Assembly (NCBI GenBank): GCA_020345705.1
Contig: CP070766.1
Location: 1,042,666 to 1,057,984, forward strand
Reading direction: 5' to 3'
Origin: Candidatus Zixiibacteriota bacterium
GTDB taxonomy: Bacteria; Zixibacteria; MSB-5A5; GN15; PGXB01
DNA length: 15,319 nucleotides
This document shows, piece by piece, positions 1 to 7,904 of this stretch; the stretch's first letter is position 1; each line of letters begins with the position of its first letter. A program made the translations under genes and the position numbers. The notes under the pieces were generated by a model, which did no database searches, was not told the origin of the DNA, and saw only the letters and a program-made list of their open reading frames with translations.

Positions 1-61
1 AAAATAGTGCATTTCGACAGAAAAGGGATAATATGTGTCTTTTCCAATTGCGAATTTGTTG

Positions 62-124
62 TCAACCACTCCAAGCATATAACACCATACAAGTCAAAGG
101 TTTACACAGTTCGGCGCGCATCAT
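62..124 (-). CDS. Doubtful 20-codon small ORF
   Basis: A 20-residue frame begins with two consecutive ATG codons (124 and 121) and stops with TGA at 62-64. A strong Shine-Dalgarno GGAGG lies 6 nt upstream of the first ATG, which is the only reason to list it. The peptide (begins MMRAELCKPL) has two cysteines and no recognisable family. The -10 box of the candidate promoter at 136-164 nearly abuts the Shine-Dalgarno, so that promoter would give almost no leader. The same GGAGGTG word also occurs in other leaders of this window without an ORF behind it. It could be a leader peptide of a gene further left, or chance. Confidence 0.15.
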   Translation of the reverse strand: MMRAELCKPLTCMVLYAWSG

Positions 125-135
125 TTCCCACCTCC

Positions 136-164
136 ATCTTAACCAAAATAGAGAGACAAGTCAA
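136..164 (-). promoter_or_regulatory. Possible sigma-70 promoter near left edge
   Basis: On the minus strand a -35 box TTGACT (159-164) is followed after exactly 17 nt by TAAGAT (136-141), 4 of 6 matches to the consensus -10. It would fire leftwards, out of the window. The -35 box and spacing are good and the -10 is only fair. The AT-rich setting raises the chance of a false match. Confidence 0.35.
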
Positions 165-391
165 CAGGATTTATAGCATATTATCGGTTTATTATGAATG
201 GCCCCAGTTCATACAAAATTAGCATTTATAATCTACTGCCCACCAGTGACTTACTCAATAGAAAAAACAAAAGGGGATTAAAAAAATCCTCTATAATTTT
301 TGGTCTGATTTAAGTAGCATATTTATAATGAATTAGAATGATCAATTGGCGATCAATTATGGCCGGATTAAGACATTGAAATACAAGAGAT

Positions 392-423
392 TAAAAAGCC
401 CCCAGCCAATGTGGCCGGGGGCT
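392..423 (-). terminator. Rho-independent terminator of the FlgD-like-domain gene
   Basis: On the minus strand an 11-bp stem (arms 413-423 and 397-407, AGCCCCCGGCC pairing with GGCTGGGGGCT, one G-U pair) closes a 5-nt loop at 408-412. It runs directly into a T-tract (complement of A393-A397). It starts 21 nt beyond the stop codon at 445, as expected for the terminator of the gene at 445-1398. Confidence 0.9.
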
Positions 424-444
424 GTGTCTTTCCGAAATACGGTT

Positions 445-1398
445 TTACCTCAAAAGCATCATCTTTTTGGTGCTCTTGAAGTTATCGGCCTCTATCTTGT
501 AGAAGTATATACCGGAGGCAACCTCACTACCGCCGTCGGTGGTGCCGTCCCAGGTGGCATTGTAATATCCAGGGCCATATTCAGCGTCAACAATGGTAGA
601 TATTTTTTGGCCAAGAATATTGAAGATGCTGATATTGACCTGTGACTTTTGTGGGACAGCGAATTCGAATGTGGTATTCGGATTGAACGGATTGGGATAA
701 TTCTGACCAAGCTCAAAGTCGGCCGGAAGAACTCCCTTGTCAACCCCGCGCACATCTGTCGTATCAGTTATAATCTGCCAGCAATATGGACCGCTGAAAG
801 TTGGAATAGGAACTTCAAACAGCCAGTCGAATTTGCCGGCAGGCTCCACACCGAATATCTGACAGGAATCAACACAGAATATACCCGGATCGGAAACAAG
901 CTCGTCTATCCGAAACGCAAAGGAAATGTATGTGGTCGTATCGCCCGGTGGCCATCCGCCGGTTATTCCGGAGAAGGTTCCGTTAATCGTATCCGGTAGC
1001 ACACCGTCCCAGCTGAAACCGGAGTACTGATGAAAGAGGGGCCAACTCGCCATACCCGCCCAGGTATCATACTCGACAATTGAGCTGTCATAGGTGGTAT
1101 CCTGAGGATATGGAGTTCTCCAGTCGGGGACCAGAAAAGCACTGTCGGTCCTAACAGTGTAATGCACTACATTTGCGATACTGCCGTTAGGACTATAGAA
1201 ATAAAGAGGAATACTCGCCGTAGCCCTTCCAAAGCCGTCATCGTTGTAAAAGCGCAGCTCTACCGAGAAGGTATCGCCGACGTGGATTTTACCACCGATC
1301 TCATTGGTGGCCCAGGCGCTTATGTCAGACGCGCTGACCGCCCCGTATGACAGAGCCAGCAGCGATGCCAACATTAACACAATCCTATAATGCTTCAT
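445..1398 (-). CDS. Secreted surface protein with C-terminal FlgD-like (type IX-style) sorting domain
   Basis: A 317-residue protein. An N-terminal signal peptide (basic MKHYR, hydrophobic core about 6-19, likely cleavage near AVSAS, residues 20-24) marks it for export. Residues 25-210 are a beta-rich region opening with a pattern like VGDTFSVELRFYND, reminiscent of cohesin-like or other carbohydrate-binding folds; I cannot name a family. Residues 228-317 are a clear FlgD-like/secretion-system C-terminal sorting domain: LGQNYPNPFNPNT at 230-242, FNILGQKI at 259-266, GIYFYKIEA at 296-304 and a basic KKMMLLR end. In FCB-group bacteria such domains direct outer-membrane passage by type IX-like systems and surface attachment, so a cell-surface location is inferred. 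The ATG at 1398 is chosen over an in-frame TTG at 1404 because AGGAG lies 6-7 nt upstream of it. It has its own promoter and terminator, so it is probably transcribed alone. It is the only gene here with this sorting domain and it lacks a dockerin. Confidence 0.85.
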   Translation of the reverse strand: MKHYRIVLMLASLLALSYGAVSASDISAWATNEIGGKIHVGDTFSVELRFYNDDGFGRATASIPLYFYSPNGSIANVVHYTVRTDSAFLVPDWRTPYPQDTTYDSSIVEYDTWAGMASWPLFHQYSGFSWDGVLPDTINGTFSGITGGWPPGDTTTYISFAFRIDELVSDPGIFCVDSCQIFGVEPAGKFDWLFEVPIPTFSGPYCWQIITDTTDVRGVDKGVLPADFELGQNYPNPFNPNTTFEFAVPQKSQVNISIFNILGQKISTIVDAEYGPGYYNATWDGTTDGGSEVASGIYFYKIEADNFKSTKKMMLLR

Positions 1399-1631
1399 TC
1401 TCAACTCCTATATGTTATTTGTTAAATCAACTTATCCAAATCCGCGAAAAGTGCCGGCCCGACTCCCCCTTTGCCGGGGAAAATCAAGCGGCCCGCCCTC
1501 GAATCATGCCTGGCATTGGTATCGAGAGCACGGTCAATGATGCTACGTTATCTATCCCTGATTCCTATTTCACCTCCCTTGAAATTTGCCTATAGTTTAG
1601 ACGTATCAATCCATTGCTTAATCAATCAAAA
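1399..1631 (-). other. Long 5' leader of the FlgD-like-domain gene
   Basis: The promoter at 1632-1660 predicts a start of transcription near 1625, so about 225 nt of untranslated leader precede the ATG at 1398. The leader holds a strong Shine-Dalgarno-like GGAGGTG (complement 1571-1577) with no usable start codon behind it, a G/C-rich segment (about 1450-1500) able to form small hairpins, and the true ribosome binding site just before the ATG. I tested it by eye for the conserved cores of c-di-GMP-I and cobalamin riboswitches and did not find them. Its function is unknown. Confidence 0.45.
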
Positions 1632-1660
1632 ATTATAACAATTTCACCTCATTCAGTCAA
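1632..1660 (-). promoter_or_regulatory. Consensus sigma-70 promoter
   Basis: On the minus strand TTGACT (1655-1660) and TATAAT (1632-1637) are separated by exactly 17 nt: 11 of 12 positions match the housekeeping consensus. It lies in a non-coding AT-rich gap 44 nt past the stop of the subtilisin gene and points at the gene at 445-1398. Confidence 0.85.
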
Positions 1661-1695
1661 CAAAAAAATGAGTTAATTGTGCCGAATCAGGCCCA

Positions 1696-1713
1696 GCCGC
1701 CGACTACGGCGGC
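1696..1713 (-). terminator. GC-rich hairpin spanning the subtilisin stop codon (weak terminator)
   Basis: A 7-bp all-GC stem (1696-1702 with 1707-1713) with a 4-nt loop contains the TAG stop codon of the gene at 1704-4103. No T-tract follows directly; the nearest T-run on this strand (1661-1667) is about 30 nt further on. The stem arises partly from the run of proline codons. It may attenuate transcription, but read-through into the next gene cannot be excluded. Confidence 0.25.
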
Positions 1714-4103
1714 GGCGGAGGACCGTTTTTGTACAAATAATTGATCAAATAAGTCACATCCAGGATGTTAAGCGATCCGTTGGCGTCGGCATCGGCGCAA
1801 TACACGGCATAAGGCTCCGGGCCGTTTTTGTAAAGAAAGTTCACGATAAAAGTCGCATCCAGAAGATTTATCGTCCCGTCCGAGTCTGCGTCGCCTCGCG
1901 GGCAGTTAACCAGCCCCCCGTGGATGACCACGGGCGGATAATTATTTATGATTGAGTGGAGTAGAGGGTCATCGTTGACAACCGTCGTATCTTCTATAGT
2001 TAGAGCTTCATTCGCGGTGGGTGTGCCGATGGTTATATAGAGATTCATAATGGCACCGGTATCGGGCTCCAAATAATCGGACCCCACGGTCAGGTTGGAT
2101 ATCAGGCTGGCTTTATAGATGTGCCCCGGAGGATATTCGACAGCAAAATCATGCTGATCGAAGTATTCCGTGCGTAGGCCGACCACCGACAGAGAATCAA
2201 CATTGATGTAACCGGGAACCGAATTATCCGCACCACGAATCTTGAAGGGAAGCGTAATACGATTGACCGGGAATTTGTTATCCATATAGACTGGAACGAC
2301 AACCTGGCTGTTGGGAGTGACGTCCAGGGAAGCAAACCTGACAGTATCGGCCGTCACCATGACCAGGTTCTTCAAAACCTCGGTGGCCGTCCCGTTAGGC
2401 TCGTCAACGGTCAGTGAGACCGTTTTGAAGCCGTAATCGTTGTAAGTGTGACTGGGATTCTGCGTGAAGGCGTCGTCACCGTCACCGAAGTCCCACGTCC
2501 AGGAAGTCGGAGAATTGGGCGATTCATCGACAAAATCAACCGTCAGTGGCGCTTCGCCGATCAGCTCCGGCCCGGCGCTGAAGGCCGCCGTCGGCAGTCC
2601 GGAAAGAGAGGCAGAGGCGTTTATTCTGCCCGAGCCCAGCCATCCCTGCGCATAATAGGAATCCGGCATCGGATCGGCGTTATCCAGAATCAACGGAACG
2701 ATATCATTTCTCGTGTAATTCGGCATGTGCGACTTTATCAAGGCCGCCAAACCGGTAACATACGGCGCCGCCATTGATGTTCCCCAGAGGTATTCATAGG
2801 CATAGTCGCCGGAGCCGAAAGCTGACAGGATATTGTCCCCTGGAGCGCAGACATCAACCCACTCACCGTAATTGCTGTATCCGCTGCGGTAATCGGTCTG
2901 ACCCGAGGCGGCCACCACCAGCAGGACTTTGAAACCGTTGGGGGCCCAGGTATCATACGGGCTGTGAGAGGTGTTACCGTCGTTGCCGGCCGAGTGAACG
3001 ACAATCACCCCGGCGCTGTCGGCTCTCAAAAGCGGTGCGTTCATGTAAGACTGCATCGGATCGGGGAAACCCCAGCTGCAGTTAATGACATCAGCTCCCT
3101 TCTTCACGGCGTAGTCAATCCCGGTGGCACAATAGGTCGTAACCACATAGCCTATCCCGTCCGTGGCCATTCCGCCGACACGAATACACATGATTCTGGC
3201 ACCGCGATAGGCGCCGCTGCCGCCGCCCCAGCCCCCTGCGCTGCCTGCGATACCAAGGGCATTATTGGTCACCCCGGCGGCGATGCCGGCGACGTGAGAG
3301 CCATGGCCCCCAAAATCCATCGGGTCGGAATCCGGCGTCGCGCAGTCTTCACCGGCCCCCGCATCACATGTGAGAGGGGGAGGAAAACCGTTAAAAAAGT
3401 CATAGCCGATCAGATCATCCAGCCCGTCATAAACGGGATCATTATCAAAAGCGTTGAGGTCATCGGTGTCGAAAACGGCCTGATCATTATCCAGGTCCTC
3501 ATAGGGATTGACCCATATATTGTCGGTCAGATCAGTATGCGTATAACGAACGCCGCTGTCAATAATGGCGATTTTGGCCGTATCCGAGCCTTTTTCGTAA
3601 TTCCAGGCTCCGGGAAGGTCTATCTTATTGACGGCCCACTGGTCATTATCCAAATACCTGGGGTCATTGGGCGTCACATCCAGCGGAATGGCGAAGACCG
3701 GCTCCGCCGATCTGACATATGGATTTTGCCTCAACTCTTCGATGGCACTGCTGATGTCAATATCTTCAGAAATATAGATCTCGTAGAATTTTGACATGTC
3801 GTCATTGCCGACCAAGGCATCCTGTCCGTTTCGCCAGGGAAACATCCGTCGCGCATCGGTCGCTTCTATTCTCTCAAGAGCGCGATCAAGATTGGCTATC
3901 CCGAAACTCACCTTGTTAAAAGCGGTGGACAGCTTTGCTTGATCGACATCCGATTCAAACTGAACTTGCACCCTCCCCTGAAGCAATATCGGCTGTCGGT
4001 CCGTCTGGCTGTCATAAATCCTCGCAGCCACGGATGCCGACAGGCCGGATAAAATAAAGGCGGTCAAAATAAAGACACCGATTAATCCATACCTGAGCTT
4101 CAT
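1704..4103 (-). CDS. Secreted subtilisin-like serine protease (S8) with PKD and dockerin domains
   Basis: A 799-residue exported endopeptidase. Signal peptide 1-28, then an I9-like propeptide region (about 40-140) that should act as intramolecular chaperone and inhibitor. The S8 catalytic domain spans about 150-500 with the complete triad: Asp182 (IAIIDSGV), His267 (GGHGSHVAG), Ser443 (GTSMAAP), plus oxyanion-hole Asn374 (SAGND). An aspartate-rich insert (about 203-230) may bind calcium. A PKD domain follows (about 505-585, SWTWDFGDG at 534-542), then a beta-rich region (586-730) resembling cohesin-like domains, and a type I dockerin (737-799) with two calcium loops (D738 to D749, D771 to D782). 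The ATG at 4103 has GGAG 8 nt upstream and replaces a GTG at 4109. A hairpin terminator of the upstream gene separates the two, so it is probably an independent unit. All catalytic residues are present, so it should be active. Substrate unknown. Confidence 0.93.
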   Translation of the reverse strand: MKLRYGLIGVFILTAFILSGLSASVAARIYDSQTDRQPILLQGRVQVQFESDVDQAKLSTAFNKVSFGIANLDRALERIEATDARRMFPWRNGQDALVGNDDMSKFYEIYISEDIDISSAIEELRQNPYVRSAEPVFAIPLDVTPNDPRYLDNDQWAVNKIDLPGAWNYEKGSDTAKIAIIDSGVRYTHTDLTDNIWVNPYEDLDNDQAVFDTDDLNAFDNDPVYDGLDDLIGYDFFNGFPPPLTCDAGAGEDCATPDSDPMDFGGHGSHVAGIAAGVTNNALGIAGSAGGWGGGSGAYRGARIMCIRVGGMATDGIGYVVTTYCATGIDYAVKKGADVINCSWGFPDPMQSYMNAPLLRADSAGVIVVHSAGNDGNTSHSPYDTWAPNGFKVLLVVAASGQTDYRSGYSNYGEWVDVCAPGDNILSAFGSGDYAYEYLWGTSMAAPYVTGLAALIKSHMPNYTRNDIVPLILDNADPMPDSYYAQGWLGSGRINASASLSGLPTAAFSAGPELIGEAPLTVDFVDESPNSPTSWTWDFGDGDDAFTQNPSHTYNDYGFKTVSLTVDEPNGTATEVLKNLVMVTADTVRFASLDVTPNSQVVVPVYMDNKFPVNRITLPFKIRGADNSVPGYINVDSLSVVGLRTEYFDQHDFAVEYPPGHIYKASLISNLTVGSDYLEPDTGAIMNLYITIGTPTANEALTIEDTTVVNDDPLLHSIINNYPPVVIHGGLVNCPRGDADSDGTINLLDATFIVNFLYKNGPEPYAVYCADADANGSLNILDVTYLINYLYKNGPPPPP

Positions 4104-4241
4104 CGTCACTTCTCCAATATCATCTTAACGGCCAGAAAAATACATCTATTTCAAGAACATTATTTTCAATTTCTCCGTTCCCATCCCCACTCTTGGAAAC
4201 GCTGAGGGCGGCATTTTGTTTCTGCATGCCTTCACACCATT

Positions 4242-4269
4242 AGTATCGGCCGGAAGCCCGCATACTCAA
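4242..4269 (-). promoter_or_regulatory. Weak candidate promoter for the subtilisin gene
   Basis: In the 214-nt gap between the terminator at 4318-4352 and the ATG at 4103, the minus strand has TTGAGT (4264-4269) and GATACT (4242-4247) with a 16-nt spacer, each 4-5 of 6 consensus positions. The gap otherwise shows only the ribosome binding site before 4103. TTGAAA words nearer the gene have poor -10 partners. The upstream terminator makes some promoter in this gap likely, but this specific one is uncertain. Confidence 0.3.
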
Positions 4270-4317
4270 ATTCCGGATTTCCCACAGCCCATCCGGCCCC
4301 GCTTTTGCCCCAGAATA

Positions 4318-4352
4318 ATTCAGGAAGCTGCCGCTCGGGCAGCTTCCTGAAT
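4318..4352 (-). terminator. Hairpin terminator after the Asp-box/dockerin gene
   Basis: A perfect 15-bp inverted repeat (4318-4332 with 4338-4352, core CAGGAAGCTGCC) with a 5-nt loop begins 21 nt past the stop at 4374. The following minus-strand sequence (ATTCT) is only weakly T-rich, so it is a less classical terminator than the others here. The long perfect stem at this position still supports transcription termination or mRNA 3'-end protection. Confidence 0.65.
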
Positions 4353-4373
4353 ATCGCAAAATTACACTCGCAT

Positions 4374-7300
4374 TTAGGTTCCGGTTGTTCCGCAAATCGG
4401 ATCAGGACCATTCTTGTAGAGGTAGTTGATGATGTGGGTCACGTCGAGAATGTTAACAGAGTTGTTACCGTCGGCGTCAGCCTGGTCAACACAAGCAGGA
4501 GTCGGACCGTTCTTGTACAAATAGTTGATGATGAAAGTCACGTCAAGAATGTTGATAGCAGAGTTGTCGTCGGCATCACCGGGGTCGACGCAGCAGCCGC
4601 ACGGCTCGCTGCAGTCGCCGCCTTCCTCCCAGTCTCCGACGAGGTCAATGCAATCATCCTCGATAACGTGTGCGCACGTCGGCGGCGTTCCATAGCAGCA
4701 TTTCCCGAGCGGCAGTTCGGGCCAGGCGAAGATTTCCGGACGACCGGCAATCCATTCTCTGGCCTGATCCACGGTTTCGAGAATACCGGCCAGGGCGCCG
4801 TCGTTCTCGGTCGCAAGGATCTTGACAAAAACAAGAGTATCCTTTACACCCAGATCGAAGTTACCGAAGACGGCAATCATGTTCAGGTCGACATATACCG
4901 ACTCGGCACTGGGTGCGATCGGCTGCCACTCCTGCCATGACGTTCCCATATCGATGATCTTCCGATAGATCTGCTCACCAACGAAACCGCCGGCCGGATA
5001 GACCCAGTCGGCATTAATGTGAGTCCACCACGGACCCTCCGGATTCTCAAGACTGTCATCCGGGGCACCGTAGGCAACCTTGTAGCCATTGTAGAAGGCC
5101 ATACCGGCGTAACGATCGTCACCCAGAACGCAGTCGTCGTTGGTGACTTCGCCCTCGTCGGTGGTATCAAGCGCCCACTCACCGCCGTAGCAGTACATAA
5201 AGTCGCGGCTGTTCTCGCCGCTGGTCTTGTCATAGCCGGATCCGTTCTGAACACCCGAGTCGGAAGGAACATCCCAGTCAAAAGCCTCACCGACGTAAAC
5301 ACCGGTGATTTCAGCGTCCGTATTGTTGTAGACGCGCTCCTTCAGGACAAGGAACTCACAGCTATCGCCATCTTTGGGCGCGAAGTATTCGAGCTCGATA
5401 GCGATGGCCGAGTCCTTCGTCAGGAATTTACCGGTGTAGCCGTACTGATAATCAGCGTATGTACCGGAATCGACGTACAGACCTTCCAGCGGACGGAAGC
5501 CGTCGTTCGACAGCCAGTCGGCATCGAACATGTAATAGTTGAATACGGTATCACCGGCGTCATTGACACGCAGGATAAACGGACTGCCGTCATAGATATA
5601 AACGCCGGCATGGTCATCGGCGCCGCTGGCATTATCGGTAGTGTCACAGTCGTCGAAGTGGTTGAGGTTGTAGCCGCCAAGAGGCGGATTACCGCCCTTA
5701 CCCATGCCGCCGGCGTTGTTGAATATCAGACGCGTGCACGCGGTTCTGATATCAGCTTCCTCCGGAAACTGCACGGAATCGGCGACAATCACGTAAATGT
5801 CGTAGTAAACCGTTCCGTTGACATTGTTCGACTCGATTTCCAGCTGACCTTCGTATCCGCCGGGGCCGGTACTGATAGTGCCGTTATGATTCAGGTAAAC
5901 CGTCAGATCATGAAAGTTCGGCGATGATTCCAGAATTGTAAAGGGACCGTAATCGGCCACGTCAAGCCATCCGTCGGGACCGGTAATCTCCACCGGCAGA
6001 ATTGTCGCTACATTCAGCGGCGCGTTACCGATATTCTCCAGCCTGATAACGGTGTCAAGCTGGATACCCGGCTTGGTCCAGGTCGGATCATAGATGCCGC
6101 CGGGAGTCACGGCCAGAACCGGGCTGGGTTCCGGTTCAACGCACGGGACACGGAACCACTTCATCGGGTTATAAGTCCACACTGCCTTGTCCTGCACGGC
6201 GCCGCCCGGATAGCGGTCATTGACATAAAAGACATCGATATAGTAAGTTCCGGAATAGCTACCGGTCGGATCGACTACAGGAACACCGGTGAAATTGGCG
6301 CCGCTGGCATCCATACCAAACCGCGATATTGACGACCAATGGTCGGATTCACAAAGGACCGGACCAATCGTGTCGCAATGCGGAGTATAAGTATTGGTCA
6401 GATTCCTGGCAACGTCCCAGTTACGGCCGCCGTTATCGGAAACTGAAATCCACAGCTCGCCGTTGGCCGTTCCTGATGAGGATCCATTCCAGGCATCATT
6501 ATGGCAGTCATCCTTAATGCCGTGGTCGTAGTCATTAAACATAGAGAATACGGCATAGAACTTGCCATCGCACTGCGAGATCTGCATCTTGTTGACAGCC
6601 ATCTCGTTCCAGGCACCGGAATAACACCAGTCTCTGTCCGGAGGCACCCAGTTCGAGAAGTCCTTGATAACTCGGATCTCATCGCTGTTATCGTCCCAGT
6701 GGAATAGACGACCGGCAACCGGCCAGTTGACCAGCGTGCCGCCGCCCACAGGCGACCATGGAAAAGCATCCCAGATAATGTGCAAAACGTCACCAGTGTC
6801 TATCAATGCCGAAACGTCACAATGAAGGCGCCAGCCGGGCTGGGTCATGCTGCTCTTGGTGACGTTGAACTTCTCAAGAGTACTTCCCGGCCCCCAGGTA
6901 GCTCCCATATCGGATGAAACGGCATAGTAAAGATCGTTCTCCCGCTGGCTGCCAGTATTGGCGGACTCGCCGTCACCCTCCACCTCGGGAAGGTTAGCGA
7001 TCCAGACAAGCGCCACCTTGCCGCTCTTTCTGGAAGCGGTTACAACTGAGCTCAGATCGTTGGTGGTATCGATCATCATAGGCGGGTACTGCCAACCGGC
7101 AACACCAGCGCTATAGCCGCCGACATGCCTTGTATAGGACGTGCCCTGCGATCCGGTAGTGTTGCCCTGGTTGGCAAACAGGTGCACAACAGTATCACCA
7201 CCTACAGCATGAACCTCGTGGTTCGGCCAGATATGCTCAGGATCTCCAGGATAATCAAGTACTGGAGCCTGCCAGAAGCTGTCCGGGACACGGTACTTGC

Positions 7301-7904
7301 CCGGGCCGAAGAAGCAGGCACCGGCGACATTGTCCCACCAGATGGTCGAGGAGTACTCCGCGGCCTCCTTGTGATGGTTACTGACAACCGCCCGGCCCTC
7401 CGGATCAACGTCAAGTCCGACATAGCCCGAATAGTTGGCCTGCTCACCCAGACGCGGGTGAACATCGCAACCACCATGAGCACCGGCGTGAACAAGCTGG
7501 GCATATTCCGAATCCCAGATCTCATACCCGGTTCCCCGATCATCTCCCAAAATCCTCGTTGATTGCTTCATCCAGGCAAAATGGACGTTCTGATCGCCTC
7601 GCCAAGCAACCTGGCGGTTCATACGACCGTTGGACTGATAATCGTAGGTCGTGTAGCCCACGGTCAAACCAGGCGATTGTGAGGCTGAGACGTCGAATCC
7701 CAGGCTCAGCGGCTGACTGGGCTGAGAAGAAACAGTCCCGAGGTCTTTCTCAGCGCCAGCCAGCTTGTACTTGGGCAGACTGCTTGCCAGGACGCCTTTT
7801 GGGCCCTTTTTCTTGCTGGTATAATGCATGCCGTACGATGTAACAGCCAGAAAGGCAATGAGTAACAAGGCGACGATTAAAATCGTCGTGAATTTCCTTG
7901 TCAT
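4374..7904 (-). CDS. Secreted Asp-box (BNR-like) protein with Cys-rich motif and C-terminal dockerin
   Basis: A 1176-residue exported protein. Signal peptide 1-25 (MTRKF, then a long hydrophobic core). Residues about 85-585 look like a beta-propeller: a textbook Asp-box SSDMGATW (330-337) and a degenerate one SDNGGRNW (489-496), each after a strand of the YYAVS/LWISV type, as in sialidase/BNR repeats. I do not see sialidase catalytic residues, so enzyme activity is not claimed. Residues about 597-710 contain RLENIGNAPLNV, typical of ASH/choice-of-anchor Ig-like modules. Residues 711-1060 are unrecognised, rich in Asp, Gly and Tyr. A Cys-rich motif (1069-1105, nine Cys) precedes a type I dockerin (1109-1176) with two calcium loops ending NILD and the helix end INYLYKNGP. 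The ATG at 7904 has AAGGAG 5 nt upstream and replaces a GTG at 7919. The gene stands between a strong promoter with a long leader and its own hairpin terminator. Confidence 0.85.
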   Translation of the reverse strand: MTRKFTTILIVALLLIAFLAVTSYGMHYTSKKKGPKGVLASSLPKYKLAGAEKDLGTVSSQPSQPLSLGFDVSASQSPGLTVGYTTYDYQSNGRMNRQVAWRGDQNVHFAWMKQSTRILGDDRGTGYEIWDSEYAQLVHAGAHGGCDVHPRLGEQANYSGYVGLDVDPEGRAVVSNHHKEAAEYSSTIWWDNVAGACFFGPGKYRVPDSFWQAPVLDYPGDPEHIWPNHEVHAVGGDTVVHLFANQGNTTGSQGTSYTRHVGGYSAGVAGWQYPPMMIDTTNDLSSVVTASRKSGKVALVWIANLPEVEGDGESANTGSQRENDLYYAVSSDMGATWGPGSTLEKFNVTKSSMTQPGWRLHCDVSALIDTGDVLHIIWDAFPWSPVGGGTLVNWPVAGRLFHWDDNSDEIRVIKDFSNWVPPDRDWCYSGAWNEMAVNKMQISQCDGKFYAVFSMFNDYDHGIKDDCHNDAWNGSSSGTANGELWISVSDNGGRNWDVARNLTNTYTPHCDTIGPVLCESDHWSSISRFGMDASGANFTGVPVVDPTGSYSGTYYIDVFYVNDRYPGGAVQDKAVWTYNPMKWFRVPCVEPEPSPVLAVTPGGIYDPTWTKPGIQLDTVIRLENIGNAPLNVATILPVEITGPDGWLDVADYGPFTILESSPNFHDLTVYLNHNGTISTGPGGYEGQLEIESNNVNGTVYYDIYVIVADSVQFPEEADIRTACTRLIFNNAGGMGKGGNPPLGGYNLNHFDDCDTTDNASGADDHAGVYIYDGSPFILRVNDAGDTVFNYYMFDADWLSNDGFRPLEGLYVDSGTYADYQYGYTGKFLTKDSAIAIELEYFAPKDGDSCEFLVLKERVYNNTDAEITGVYVGEAFDWDVPSDSGVQNGSGYDKTSGENSRDFMYCYGGEWALDTTDEGEVTNDDCVLGDDRYAGMAFYNGYKVAYGAPDDSLENPEGPWWTHINADWVYPAGGFVGEQIYRKIIDMGTSWQEWQPIAPSAESVYVDLNMIAVFGNFDLGVKDTLVFVKILATENDGALAGILETVDQAREWIAGRPEIFAWPELPLGKCCYGTPPTCAHVIEDDCIDLVGDWEEGGDCSEPCGCCVDPGDADDNSAINILDVTFIINYLYKNGPTPACVDQADADGNNSVNILDVTHIINYLYKNGPDPICGTTGT

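Larger units (their letters stand above)
1..391. other. AT-rich intergenic region at left edge
   Basis: No convincing protein gene is visible in these 391 bases on either strand. The stretch is markedly more AT-rich than the coding regions. It contains a weak hairpin at 273-291 (GGGGATT / AATCCTC with an A5 loop, one G-T pair on the plus strand), an 8-bp direct repeat GATCAATT at 340-347 and 351-358, a possible minus-strand promoter (136-164) and a possible very short minus-strand ORF (62-124). A 71-codon plus-strand open frame at 7-222 has no recognisable ribosome binding site or domain and is most likely chance. The region probably carries the promoter and leader of a further minus-strand gene beyond the left edge. 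Confidence 0.5.

Noticed and set aside
1437..1575. Short minus-strand frame in the leader of the surface-sorted gene
   Set aside because: About 40 codons are open in one frame but without ATG, GTG or TTG near its beginning. The nearby GGAGGTG is followed by an early in-frame stop.
1399..1625. Known riboswitch in the long leaders (also 7905-8306)
   Set aside because: I looked for the conserved cores of c-di-GMP-I and cobalamin riboswitches in both leaders and did not find them. Only undefined hairpins remain.
4374..7904. Calling the Asp-box protein a sialidase
   Set aside because: Only one perfect and one degenerate Asp-box are seen. The catalytic arginine triad, Tyr/Glu pair and FRIP motif are not identifiable, and Asp-boxes occur in many non-sialidase propellers.
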